A stretch of DNA of 64,000 nt from Rhyacichthys aspro (Eukaryota; Chordata; Actinopteri; Gobiiformes; Rhyacichthyidae). A program made the position numbers and the translations under genes. Shown piece by piece: positions 12,761-25,120 of the stretch (its first letter is position 1; every line of letters begins with the position of its first letter). Where the stretch lies: assembly GCA_036850595.1 (NCBI GenBank), contig CM072159.1:6041978-6105977 (forward strand), given 5' to 3'. Below the pieces are notes generated by a model. It did not search any database, had not been told where the DNA came from, and saw only the letters and a program-made list of their open reading frames with translations.

Positions 12761-15083
12761 TGTCTTGTGACCCAATTAGGTTAAACAAGCGAGCAAAAAT
12801 GGTGGGCCATGTCTCTCATAAGCCCCGAGCTGGCTATGAGGTCGTTGTGTATAACCCCCTGCTTTTCTCAGTACATCTGTTATGTCACAGAATTTGTGTT
12901 TATTTATGTAACATGTGCTTTTGTGTTTTGATTTTGTGTCATTGTGAATGGAGCTCTTCTGAGTAACATATCACACTGAAAGGACAGAACTTAAAATGGG
13001 ACAGCAGTATTTTTGATGTGTTGCTGATTGAGCATAAATAGGCCACAAAGATCATTTAGACGGGGTAGAAAAGAGTGTTTACAGGCAGCCATTTACACTC
13101 TACATATTCATTTACGATGGGCTAATTACTTCATTCCCACAGCCTTCTTGCTAATCACTCTGCCATTGTGCACCCACTACCTAAAACTGAATACAGTTTT
13201 TGGGTCTCCATCTTGTCTCTGACCTGTTGTGCAAGTGATTTATTGGACAAACCAAAACAAGCTTCAGTCTGTAAACACACCTCTAAATTACACCTGAACT
13301 TAGTGACATACAAATGTGTTCAGTCTGTCCGATTACACGAGGAGACAAAGGGATGAATGACATCTGGCTGCCCTCAGACCTCATCTGTTTGTCCTACTTT
13401 ATGGATTGAAATATTAAACATTTGCGTTACAATAATGTTAAGTGGCCGGTGCCTGAGTTATGGTGCTCCTGTGGCTTCTCTGTTTGTTTTGTTGTTTATG
13501 GTTTTGAAATATGAATCTTTGTTGTAGCCTAATAATCTTAAGTGGTCTGGTTGAATGAATTACGGCCAGCTGTGTTTTAAGGCACTGGGTACTTTTACAT
13601 GGTTGCACGAGTAGCCTATGTCACAGTATTTACAAAAGCTTTGAAAAAGACAGATTGCCTCATGATGAAATAATATGAAGAATTCATACTGGTAGTGGAA
13701 CACTGAGCTGATGAACACCAGCCTTAAGACTTAAAGAAAGTCTATTTTGAAGAAGACACCCAAATACCATTTAATCAATGAGGGATTAGTTTCTCTAGTT
13801 GTCCTTTCTAACAAAAGCTTCCTCGGTCTGCATTCACTCCGCTATTAGTCGACTCTACAGTGTGTGTACTGTTGTGCGTTGGTGTGTGTGTGAGTACATT
13901 TAATGAAGGTCTCTAGGGTGGATTATAGCTTGGGGGAATAATAGAAGTGTGATAATTAATGGGATTAACAGATTAAAAAGGAGATTATGACTGTCTACAT
14001 CATTGCACAAATACAGGAAGTAATGTCAGTGGAAGTATAAAAATAGATGTACAGAACAGCTAGTTCTTTACAGCAACACTTAAGTGGCTTCCCAGGAGTG
14101 GTTCATTGTTACGTGCACAAAGAACTGACATGGCTTTCTCTGGAGGTCATCTGGACCTGATGTTTCACACTTCTCTGTGAAAACTGTTCTATATGCCCAC
14201 TCGAGGAAAAATGAAATATCTACTTCAAAACAGTGGGGATTTGATACATTTTTTGTTTCTCCTGATGTCATGCTGCAAGGTGACCATCAACCATTTTGAA
14301 GAATATTAAACTGCAACACTTTATTTCAACACTAAAAACTACAATCATTATTCTATTATTTTTTATATTTAGCCATATTTGTATCAAACAATAACTAGGA
14401 AAAAAGTTTAGTGGCGTCAGACATTTAGGAGGCTTGGGGCTCTTGGAAATTGCCTGATTGCCTAGACCCCAAAATGCATTGCCTCTGATTATATTTTTAA
14501 TAAGATTAGTCCAGCTAGTTTTGCTCACCATTGCAGATTATTACTAGAATCAGGGAAAAGTCAGTGCCACATCAATGATTTTTTTTTGCAACATCCAACT
14601 CAAGGAATAGACATCAAACAACATGGAGAATCAGAAAGTGTAATTCAACTCTAAATGTCAAACTATCAAGTTTAACCATTGCTTTTGTTAAGGCGGGGTT
14701 TTATTTGAGAAAAAAGGAAATTACAGAACTAATTGCTATTATGTTTGGCAATAGTTTTGCCCGGCTCGACTGGCAATAGTGTATTTTAACCTCACAATCC
14801 CTTCACTTATTTAGTACTGAAGCCACGACCTGAGAAACCCTATCTTCCCAACTGTCTGCCCCTGAACTGGACGTTGGATGTTGCGGTTGGCTGGTTCGAG
14901 TGGCCCATGTGTCTAATGACTACCTGCCACCATTAACAACCACTGGTCCCACACAAAAACAACAACATGCTGGGTAAAGACTATGTTCCGCACAAGGCCA
15001 TGGTCAGGGGCAGCCGTGACCACACGTCTGGAGATATTCTGTCAAAACAGCACAGCCTCTTGTCCTGTTTGGTTCAGAATGTA
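12761..15083. other. Intronic sequence, nothing recognised
   Basis: Unique-looking DNA. The two long minus-strand frames at about 14080-14531 have no domain features. No repeat family recognised. Confidence 0.55.
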
Positions 15084-15227
15084 AGTGGGGAGGATTGCAC
15101 AAAAAATTAATTATTTTTAATTTTTTTTATTTATAAAATTTTATAAAGAATAATAAGATGTTTTTTTTTTTTTTTTAATTAAAATATCTATAATATAATA
15201 GAATAGTGGGGAGGATTGCACAAAAAA
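15084..15227 (+). repeat. Direct repeats flanking an AT-rich insert
   Basis: The word AGTGGGGAGGATTGCACAAA occurs at 15084 and again at 15205, each followed by a few more A. About 98 bp of almost pure A/T lie between, including a long T-run. It could be a small tandem duplication whose spacer expanded, or an inserted AT-rich fragment flanked by a long target-site duplication. Confidence 0.75.
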
Positions 15228-16038
15228 ACAGTTACACAATGCACCCTTAGTCACTTTGTTCCAGAAACAAGGCAAGGTCTGCTTATACAACTGCAGACTT
15301 TTATAGAAACACCTGGATGTAGCTGTGTTAACCAAAATATTAGCATTTTTCTTCCTCAGTTTTAAATGGACAAGTAGTTCAAGATTTTTCACAGTCAACT
15401 CTCAAAGAAAAAATGCTATCCAAAGTATCTAAAAGAACCACAATAAAATAAAATAATGAACTATCCTTTAAAGTCTTGTAGGTCCAGATTCACATGTCCT
15501 TTCAAATGGTCTAAGTAAAGTGATAAAATCAACAAATGTATTTAAACATAATGACATAGACATAAAACATTAGAGTTGTTTGCTTAATCATTCACCTAAG
15601 TAAAGCCAAGTAATGTTGGATCCACATCGTTACATAAAGCTCTTTAAAAAAAAGTAATACTTGAAAGAGAGAAAAGAACATTTGTACAGACGACATCAGT
15701 GACAACTCTCTTTGAAATCGCTCCTTTGTGGCATTAGTCATAATACACTTGCTCTTCATTATGAACACATTAGAGTGCATGTGGCACATTGAGAGCTGCA
15801 CTGTGTCTACTTCCATTACAGTGAAACTACTGAAGAGAGAGAAGCTCATTGTTCTGTAGTCCACTTTCATGCACAAAGTACATTGGAGCAGCTGCGTTGA
15901 TCCAAATATTCATTTACAAAGTGAGTGAGGCTGGGCAGAGGAAACGTGCCACTTTGAGATGTAAAACAGAAGGACGGATCGCATTACAAATATCAGGAAA
16001 GAGGAAAGTTAGCTGCTTATTAAAGATGATTTATAGTT
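15228..16038. other. Intronic sequence, nothing recognised
   Basis: No repeat family, exon or RNA gene recognised. Confidence 0.55.
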
Positions 16039-16170
16039 GTGGTGGCCTGCTGGCCTCGAGGCTAAGGCGCCAATCGTCCACCACAGTGTCCCCAGTTCAC
16101 ATCTGGACATGGACTTATGCAGAATATGTGGCACACCATTCCCCTTTGTCTCTTTTACCTCTTTGAATTC
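16039..16170 (+). repeat. tRNA-like SINE relic
   Basis: The head GGTGGCCTGCTGGCCTCGAG, then GCTAAGGCGCC, resembles the A-box region of a tRNA-derived SINE. AGTTCACATCTGG about 50 bp later sits where the B-box (GGTTCAAATCC type) belongs. The tail TGTGGCACACCATTCCCC then TTTGTCTC matches my memory of a fish SINE body. Both boxes are degenerate, so it is unlikely to be transcribed, and it is not a functional tRNA gene. Confidence 0.55.
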
Positions 16171-19100
16171 AGCCTAATATTGTATTTTACTACAAGTTTA
16201 AAGACCTTCATTCTGCTTCCTTTTACCTTCTCTAGTTTGAGCAAAACAGTAATTTACTCTACACTTTTAGACCTCACACAAAGCTCCCCTAATTAAGAGT
16301 TTATTTAAACCCTTCTATACATTCATTTATTTCCTGCCACTTAGCGCAGCGGAATAAAGAGGCAGTTAGTCACAATAGCTCCTAACACTACAAACAGTCA
16401 TTTACAATTATGCCTTTAACAAATTGGATTGTCATCAAAGGTTTACCATACAATTGCCAATATCTACAAGCAGGAATCCCACAAAGGTGGCCAAACACTT
16501 GATCTTGAATATTCAATCATAAATGATGCTTTATAAGTGTGAAATGTGTGTTTGTCCAATAGTTGGTGTGCATGGTTTCATGGCTATGGCTTGTGTGTTT
16601 CAAGTTTAGTGCATGATAATCACCTCTGCCAATCAGAATAAGTGCATTAGTAAAAACACTGCAGGATCCACAACAACACAGTAACCTCTGTGTACCTGCT
16701 ATAAATTCATAAGGATAAAGCTGTGTGACTTTCAGGAAAAATAATAATAAAAAAAAAAACACTTCAAGCACTCTTGAAATGATCCCAGCCTCTCTTTTAT
16801 TGTTTATGAATGAGAGGCTAACTCAAAAGACACATTTGGGTTTACTATGACTTTGAATGATGTTTATCCACATGTATTTTTATTTTGCTGTATTTTAGTT
16901 TGTTCTGTGCACAGTGATTGGCTGAGAGCTGCACACTCACAAACATCCCTTGCATGTAAACAAAGGAAAATCAGGCAGAATTCCTGCTTTAGTTTATGAC
17001 ACCATCATGAGTCTACAACAATTGCACTATTAGATGAAATATCAACATTGTCTAAACAAACTATCTTCATTGGTTTAAATAGACAAATTGGAAAATGTAA
17101 CTGAACTGAAGATAATCCATTGTCTTGCTAAAGCTATTGAACAAAAGCAAAAATTCCTGGGTCTCTGTCAACAAACAGAATGCTAATTGCACATAAAGTT
17201 AATTATTTTTCTGTCAAAGAAATGCACAAAAGCGGACATGGATGAGACGTGGCACTGCTAACCTCCTCATGCTGCGACTCCCAATTCCCACAGACGTAAC
17301 CTCTTGAACGGGCCCTTCTTTTCCGTCACACACACTCAACACACACTCCCAGACTCCCAGCGTCCAGTCCAAATCCACCTATCCCCAACCCCACAAAGAA
17401 ACAAGTCCGTGTCTGAACTGCACCGCTGTTGATTGTGCGGTTACTTTGAAGGGCAATTTCATCTGGCGGACGGAAACCTGTGTGCAAGGGAGAGTGTGTT
17501 TTTTCAGCGCCGGGGGGTCAGTCACCTGGAGTGTTAGGGAATTTTCTATCCAAATATTGGTGTGTAATTGAAGACGTCGGGGCAATGCGTGTATGTGTGT
17601 GTGTGTTCATTCATGCGTGAGTTCTTTTCGCCGGCGTAACCTGCGAGTTCTTGTCTGTCTCTGTGAACGTGGCCGCATGTTAGTGAGCGTCGCTGTGTAC
17701 CGCATGTTGGAACCGGGCCAAAGTTAATAGAAGGCTTGTTAGTGTTTTAAATGCCTGCTTGGCTCTAAAGAGACATGTGCAGGCATAGGGGCATGCCAAT
17801 GAGGTGCGTGAGCCACAGTCTATAAGCCATGGAAAGACATTGAAGGATCCTTTCAAGCTCCGTCGAATGGTCTCTTCAGTGTCAAGCAAGAAGAGGTGAG
17901 CAGATGTTACATATTTCCAAGAAAATGAATATACTCACATTACATTCCAACATCCAAAATTAGATTTATATGTCTACAATTGAAGCATGTTCTTATATTG
18001 CGTACTTTTTAGAATTTGTTGCTGTAATCGGGAAGATGCATTGCTAAAAGGGAGTAAAAATGTTTTCCCCAAGCCAACTGTTGCTGCTTTATATTTCTAC
18101 AATGTAGTATATCAGAAATGTGTACATCTGTAGCACGTTCAAAGGTGCACAGTGCAAAATCTCATTGTTAACAGGTAGATAACAGTCAAATCTGTTTTTA
18201 GTACTGTATCCTCGGGTCAAAATACCACTCACATTATCTTAAAATATAGACATTTAGGGCTCCAGTGGATGTTCTATTACATTCTGTTCATATGGCTGCC
18301 CAGGATGGACAAACAGAGTCCTACTGGAGAAGAAGCACATTCTTATTTGGATATTTGAACACAATCTTGCAACAATAATGAACTATATAAACTGATTTGT
18401 TTCTGACCTATTTCTGGGTTTGTATAGAGACAGCATGTGCCTGCAGGGCTTCCATAGTTCCATAGTAGTAGGTGTGGAAAGGGCTACACTCTGCACTTTT
18501 AATCCTATAACTGTATTTATTTCACTTTCTCTGCTTCTTACAGTAAGGCTTTACACTCTGTTAATCTCCTGTTTTTTGTGTGTTTTTTTTTGTTGTCTGG
18601 GTCACAATTAGAATTTGGTTGTGTTGCTATCAAAAATGTTTATTATTATATGTAACAATGATGTGACAAAAATAATATCAAAGTGTATTGTCCCATTTAA
18701 TGAAAGACACATGCTAGTTATTGGAACCATGCAAACAATTCTGAAAGTCTTGTCTCTAATGGTACAAATGAGCTACACTAACGCACATATTGTTGTTGCT
18801 AAAGAGCCAGAGCAATAAGCAAGTGCGAAGGGCTGAAGAGGAGGGTGAACCCATGTTTTACCAAAAGCTGTTCCACGCAAATGCACATGCAGGAATGTGT
18901 TGAACTACCAAATGTATTCATGCTTTTAATCATGCAAACACAGATTGATAATATTAACCTTGAATATTGGGTTTGGGGTGTTCGACTAACACACGACAGA
19001 GAAGTGAAAAATGTAAAAAGACCATATTTGAATAGAGCAAGTGTGCGATTACAACACGTGATGTGACATTACACGCTATTCCTAGTCCTATTTAGAAAAA

Positions 19101-19699
19101 TGATGAAGCGTTTCTTTGATGGTTGTATGGTCTGCAGAACGGCTTATGAGAAGAAAATAAAGATTTAAGGCACAGCTGGTTGTCAGAAACCAACTCTAGT
19201 CTTTGCATTCTAAAATATGTAAACCATTAAAATATTGATCATGAATAACACTTCCATCATTTGCAAGAAAATGCACTACATAATGTTCTATTATCTCACA
19301 GATGCTGTAATGGCACAGTTCTATTTGTGACTAGAGGCTCAGTTTTTTTCAGCATTATTTTGTGTTGCAGATGGAGTGGAGCTTCATTACACCAGAAAAG
19401 TGCTTCTCTCTTTTGCTGGATGAAAGCAGATGTCTTGTGCCGGTGCCTGTTTACTAATTTCATCTGCAGCCCTAAGAGTGCTTATGGCCAAACAGGCAGT
19501 ACTGTGCATTAGAGGCAAGCATCAAAACAAATCTGATACCAGCACACAAAAATGCAGTTTCGACTTTAAAGAACTATATTTGTGACTGAGAGTGTGACTG
19601 AGAGTAATCATATGTAATCTTGGCACAGAGACAGGTGTCCTTTAGAATTACTGCCACTTCCACTCACATGAAATCTGCTACGTTTTAATATAAATCCTT
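16171..19699. other. Intronic sequence, mostly unique
   Basis: Includes a moderately GC-rich, TG-containing patch at about 17230-17890. There the minus-strand frames are not supported by motifs or splice sites. The rest is AT-rich with no recognisable repeat family. Confidence 0.5.
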
Positions 19700-19990
19700 C
19701 AAGCATTAGACGTGTTTGCATGCGCAGCTGGAATGCAATTCCATTGGAAATAAGGCAATAAATTGAGTATGGCAGTCTGTAGTGGATAAGGTTAAGAGGT
19801 GATTTTTCCTATATCTGTCATGCAGTGGCGTTTGTACAAAATGTGAAAGCTTTTACTGGAGCGCGCCGTCTGCAAGCTTTAATTAAAGGAACAGACTTTT
19901 ACAGCCCTGCTGCTGCTCAAATCTCAGACAGTGCGGTGTCCCGCTTCAACGGTGTCTGTGGAGTCTGTGAATTCAGTAGTGAAGGAATAT
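19700..19990. promoter_or_regulatory. Candidate conserved non-coding block
   Basis: Balanced, repeat-free DNA with TTTAATTAAAGG and GC-rich words (GCGCGCC) in an otherwise AT-rich intron. It has no open frame of interest. Offered only as a candidate. Confidence 0.2.
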
Positions 19991-20609
19991 TTTGAATTGT
20001 TTGGCCATACATCCATTAAGTTGAAGCAGGTTACTAAGACACTAAAAAACTTTTGTGACAAAGCTTTTTCATTAAAAACATGATAACGCTTCAATCAGGT
20101 TTAAGGATCAGGTCAAGGAAAAAATGGATGACTCAGAGTGGTTCCGTATTTAACTTTTGGTGTAGGTCACATGAGCAGGAGAGATGCCCAAATAGATAAC
20201 CCCAAAGGGTCACAGCTTTTTACTTTTTGTAGCAAACTCCAGACCACAGAAACAACTCCTACAATGACTTTTGGTTGATACAACAAAAGCAGCAGTAGTT
20301 ACAATTCATTTACATGAGCATGCAAGTCTAAAGCACTAAATAAGAGACTTTACAGGTGGAAAAAGTCAAAGTTCTATTGATGGACTTGCTCTGTAAACTG
20401 GCTCCTGTGTTGTTTACCATTAGCAGATGATTAAAGTACTAAATTATTTTGCATTGCCCTCAAGCCTCGTCTGTATTATTTTACCAAATATAGATTTGTA
20501 TGATGTCTATAATGTTTAAGTGCATTTTATGTTAATGCAGTTTTAGCATTAATGAGGTCTTTGATGTGAAGGCACAGGTCCTAAACAATCTATGCATACC
20601 TCTGGGCCC
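19991..20609. other. Intronic sequence, nothing recognised
   Basis: No repeat family, exon or RNA gene recognised. Confidence 0.55.
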
Positions 20610-20871
20610 TTAACGTGGTACACTGGGTGTTGCTATTAGTCCACCATAACATCCAATGACTTGCAGCATTTTGCTTTAGTTGATGGGGCCTAAATACTAC
20701 TATAAATAGTGCGCCTGCATATCATGCCACTCCCTAATGTTCTCTACCCACTCACTGACAGTACTCACATTTAGTATGTTGGGTTGCAATTTGCAAAAAC
20801 ATCTTGGCTAAGCACAGTTGGTGATTTTTGGTGCCCCTTTGTTCCATGAAAATGTATTGTGCTCTGCTTAA
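20610..20871 (-). repeat. Dispersed family copy D
   Basis: Its reverse complement aligns with copies B and C: ACAATACATTTTCA, ATCACCAAC, AAGATG...CAAATT, CTGTCAGTGAGTGGGTAGAG, AACATTAGGGAGTGGC and ATTTAGGCCCC. TTAA occurs at both proposed limits, 20610-20613 and 20868-20871. The termini are only weakly complementary, so terminal inverted repeats cannot be claimed. It has no coding capacity. This is the longest copy in the window. Confidence 0.65.
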
Positions 20872-21539
20872 TGTACGATGTCAAATATAAGCACACAGCT
20901 TACATCGTTTACAAAAGGTAAAACATTCACTATTTTATAAAAGGAAAAAAAAAACAAAACATCGCTAGAAAGTGTTGCTTCATCTGACCTCAAAGAAGAG
21001 CTGAAGTAAAAGCTACCAATTAAGCACATTTCATTATTCTACAGATTATACAGTGTACAAATTATGGCACAATACTGGATAGAAAATAAAAGTAAATGTG
21101 TAAATGTAGGTGACCTATCCTTTCCAAGAAGGAGCTTAATTGCTATCTGCAGATATACATTATACACAACATAAGAAATGAAGCACTTGATTCACTCAAT
21201 GAGGGCAGAGGGCTTAATATCTGTATATACAGTATATGGCACATGTGATAAAGTGTTTTAATAAAGGTAAGCTCAAACTATAGGGTAGTTGTGTAGAGGT
21301 TCTACATGTTTTACTTCATTGAGCCAATTTGTGCTTTTGTAAAGCTCTTTGGTTCAAGTACGCATGGGATATTCACAGAATGTGCAGCTGTATATTTATG
21401 GCCCACATCTACATGTATAGGACCCACATGGTGGTTTGTGTTTGAAGGACCTGTTCATGGCCCTGCATCACTTAAAGGAAATGTAACAGACGGGGGATGC
21501 TAAGTGAACAAGGAATAAGAAACACACTGTAATGCAATG
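20872..21539. other. Intronic sequence, nothing recognised
   Basis: AT-rich DNA with a short palindromic GTATATACAGTATATGG word near 21223. No exon or repeat family recognised. Confidence 0.55.
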
Positions 21540-21960
21540 GTAAATAAAGTAGGGACTAAGCAGAGAGGGCAGATGGGAAAACTGTAGACAGAAGGAGGCA
21601 GGCGGTATACGGTAAGTAGTGAACAAGATAAAACTCTTTGGACGCGGGAGACACAGACGGGAGATAAAGCAAACAACAGCGTTGGGAGATAAGAGTAAGA
21701 GTGGTGTAAATCCACACGAGAGCAGATCCAAAGGCACCATTGAAGACTGAGGAATGAAAGTTGGCTATGGCGTCGAGGCCAGAGGAAATGCAGTGTGAAG
21801 AAAGCTGGAGGAAACACATGAAAAAGGACAGGGAGCATGGGAACCACGCGAAGAGGGGCTCCGAAGAAAAAGGAGGAGAGTTCGGAGTGAGCTTTATCCA
21901 GAGCTTGGGTGATGAAACCATGAATGACCCCCCGCCGTGGACCGCTCTTTCAGGGTGCGT
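21540..21960 (+). repeat. Long purine-biased stretch
   Basis: About 400 bp with strong A/G bias on the plus strand. It produces the longest frame of the window (160 codons on the minus strand). The product is Ser/Leu/Phe/Cys-rich, as expected from a pyrimidine-rich strand, and has no domain, so I treat the stretch as compositional. Confidence 0.55.
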
Positions 21961-24469
21961 CCCCATTCTCTCCAACTGAGAAACACATGAGAGCAGCAGC
22001 CTGTAGCAGATAATCACAATGACATTAAAGTGGCTCAAACTTTTCCTTGCTCTGATGATGAAATTGGAATGAGAGACTTGGTTTCATTGGAATCAAGTTT
22101 ATTTTAAATGGAAGACCTGACTATTTGGAGACATTGTGAGAATGTAGGACTTCGTCACCAGGGGGCTTTCCACATCTAATCTTAACCTCCCTTTGATTAT
22201 TCCACTTAAAGCACTTTAAGGACTTTTGAGATTGAGTCATTTTTCACATCAACGCAAAAAGTAATCCAATACAACTTAACTGTATATACTTGATAGATTA
22301 GTTTTATTGGAATGAAGTGTCAACATTAATTTGAATATTAGTTCCACTTTTTATGTGATTGGTTTTGTATTGTATAATCATATCTTTCTCGTCTAGTACA
22401 ATACAATATGTAGACATTGTTATATAAAGTTTTATGAACGAAACTAATCATGAGACTTAATTCCCTTTTTTTGTTTCTCTCTTTTTTATTTAATTTTATT
22501 TTTTCATTCATAGGCAACAGTATCCCATCATAGCTGTTCACATGCTCTAAAAAGAGGAGTGTGTGGAATTGCAAGCTGCACCACTGCCTCCAGATTTCCC
22601 CAAAAAGGCCAAAATCTACACATTTCCCCTTTGGCTACTGTACGTGACTATTACAAAGAATTGAATAACCAAGCCTTTTCAGACTAGTTGGACCACTCAC
22701 TGAAGCCAACAACTAACAACAATTTCTGCTTTGCCTCTGATCAAACATCCTACAAGCCAATTTTAATTAAAGTTTTTGAGTTGTATCAACTGGTGCTGGT
22801 TTGAGTGGTTTGAGTGTTTTTTCACATTTCTTAAGACTTCTTGAATGCTACTACATCAGCGTTTCCGAAAATATGCGTATGGCTTGTAAACATGGAAACA
22901 TGGAAACATGAAAACATGGAAACGACAAGGACAAGGCCTTAATGTTATGATACTTTCAACGTTACTATAAAAACGTAACCTTTCTTTTCTGGTACAATAC
23001 TTGATGGCAAAAGTGTGGCCCATACCTATTTACTTTCCAAGGCTAAAATTCTATGCTGTGATTTTTCTCTCTATTGTGACTCCAACTGGCACAGAATTAT
23101 TCCTGCGCAGTTAGACTTTATCATTTTACAGCAACTTTCATCCATAATAGAGAAAAAATCCATCACGGTGCTGGGACATACCAATGTCTTCTCTGACAAT
23201 TGAGCTACAGCCACATCTCTGAATAACACACTCTCTATTCTGGTCGGGAAAACTCGGCTTTCACGATTGCTTTCTCAGCCTAAATATGAAACGCTCTTCA
23301 GAATGGAATACATTTGCACATCTTTTAAAGGAAAGGACATTGTGGAAAACATGTGGAGGCAGAAAATGAAAATGTCTTTCAAATGTGTCCACAAAAATTT
23401 GACTTGACTTGAAATTTATTTTTCAAGTCAAGATCAAGAAATAATAATTAATGGAGGTTTCAAACGTTAAGTAAATATATCCCTGAATACATTTTGGATA
23501 GTGGCCAAGACAATAGCTTAGCATTTTACTACAGTCAGATGCTGCTCTGATTTGTTGTAGCAAAATACACATGTTTACATTGACTTACTACATTATGCTA
23601 AGCTATAACTGGTGATGATGACACGTTTGAATCAAAAAACTTAAAATGCACCAAGGGAATGGACAAAAAAGAAACCAAAGTGCCAAATCAAAAAGCCAGT
23701 GATTTTGAGCAACAACAAAACAGATAGGGATTGATTGCAAATAGCACAGCACTGGGTTGCTGTTTAAACCCAAACAGAACAGAGTTGAATAGACTCAGTG
23801 GTGCTCTTGTGAACTTCTAAAGATCTGACAAAGACAAAACAACAGCAGCATCTAAAGGTTTTTAAAATTGATACAGACATACCACTGACATTTAACCTAC
23901 AACGTCTTTACACTTTAAGGACATGCTCATAAACCAGATAACCAGAGAGACCCAGGATTTATTCCTTGCTTATCATTTTGTTTCACCAAAAGTTTCAAAG
24001 TTCCTTTATTATTCCAGACAGGGGGAAAAAGTTTTGTAGCAAATGCTTCACATAATTACACACTGGCAAATTACAAATGAGCATAGCAGGGCCAAAAATG
24101 GATGTAAATGCCAAAAAATGTACCAACTTTTTAATGTTATTGTGCAAATCTGCAGTATCTGTGCACATTGAGCTTGGGTGATAATGTTAGGCACTGTGTA
24201 CAGTAGATGTGCCCTGGTTTACTCTTGACTCTTTATTTACAGCATTGAGTAATTGAATTGAGGGAAAATCTAATTACAACAACAAGACTGAAAGAGCACT
24301 AAACAAGGGCTTAAAGAATGTGCAAAGTATTGCAGCCTTTTTTTTTTTTTTAATATTCTTATCAGACGGCCACAGAGGACACAACTCTTTATGATGTGCA
24401 AACAGCAGCCTGAGATGGTTCTGTTTTTGTCACGGTGAAGTTTAAGCACAGTGTTTATATCTCAGTCCG
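21961..24469. other. Intronic sequence with small inverted repeat
   Basis: At about 23406-23432 TTGACTTGAA and TTCAAGTCAA flank an 8-bp AT spacer and could form a small hairpin. A T-run lies at about 24340-24352. Otherwise unique-looking DNA without exons. Confidence 0.5.
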
Positions 24470-25120
24470 ACTAAATATGTGTTCTACCGCAGTGTTCGGC
24501 TTTTCTCGGGGTCATAAGTCTTATCTGTGGTTTATCGTCAAGAGTCATAAAACTACAAATTGAAACTGGCGATAAGTGGAGACCTCAGCTTTACCTACTG
24601 TAGCCTGGGAATTCATTTTGCTCGCAAGCACTTGACACTGAAATGTGAAAGCAGACATCCACTTAACACCGAGTTTCCACCTAATTCAAGAAGCGCTGAA
24701 AGGCAGCCATGAAAGACTAATGTCAATGTAAACATACATTGCTCACCCGCCATTAAACACAGTTAATATCCGTCATTGTTGGTCTAGAGGCTGTCTCCTA
24801 TTCAGCAAAAGAATTGGCTCATGATGGAGTTGGCGTACTAGAGGCCATCTTATTCCAGGAATCCAAAGGCCCGCTTTTATTTGAAGATGACGTTGGTAAA
24901 CAAAATACTGTGGCTTCATTTCAAGGTGTCTGAATCTTAATTACATTTTTAATAACCCCTGCCGGCATGCAATCTTATGAATATGTGTGTTTACGCTCAC
25001 AAATTAGCCGCCAGAATGTGTGCCTCTCTGATTTTTCGCTAAAGGGTAAGTCTCGGGCGCGCACACACAAGCGCGCTCGGCCAGATGCTACATGGGCTGT
25101 ATCTGGTGAACTCTTGGACG
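24470..25120. promoter_or_regulatory. Candidate conserved non-coding block
   Basis: Repeat-free and of balanced composition, with homeodomain and octamer-like words (CTTAATTACATTTTTAATAA, GGCATGCAATC, ACAAATTAGCCGCC). It ends near CGGGCGCGCAC and carries no coding exon signal. Offered as an enhancer candidate on composition and word content only. Confidence 0.3.

Noticed and set aside
16039..16170. Functional tRNA gene
   Set aside because: A- and B-box resemblance is partial and no cloverleaf can be folded by eye. A SINE relic fits better.
17775..17805. p53-type response element around GACATGTGCAGGCATAGG
   Set aside because: Each half-site has a mismatch and the spacing is within the range expected by chance in 64 kb.
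21556..22038. 160-codon minus-strand frame, the longest in the window
   Set aside because: It lies opposite a purine-biased stretch. The product is a low-information Ser/Leu/Phe/Cys mixture without any domain, and overlapping frames of similar length exist on the same strand.
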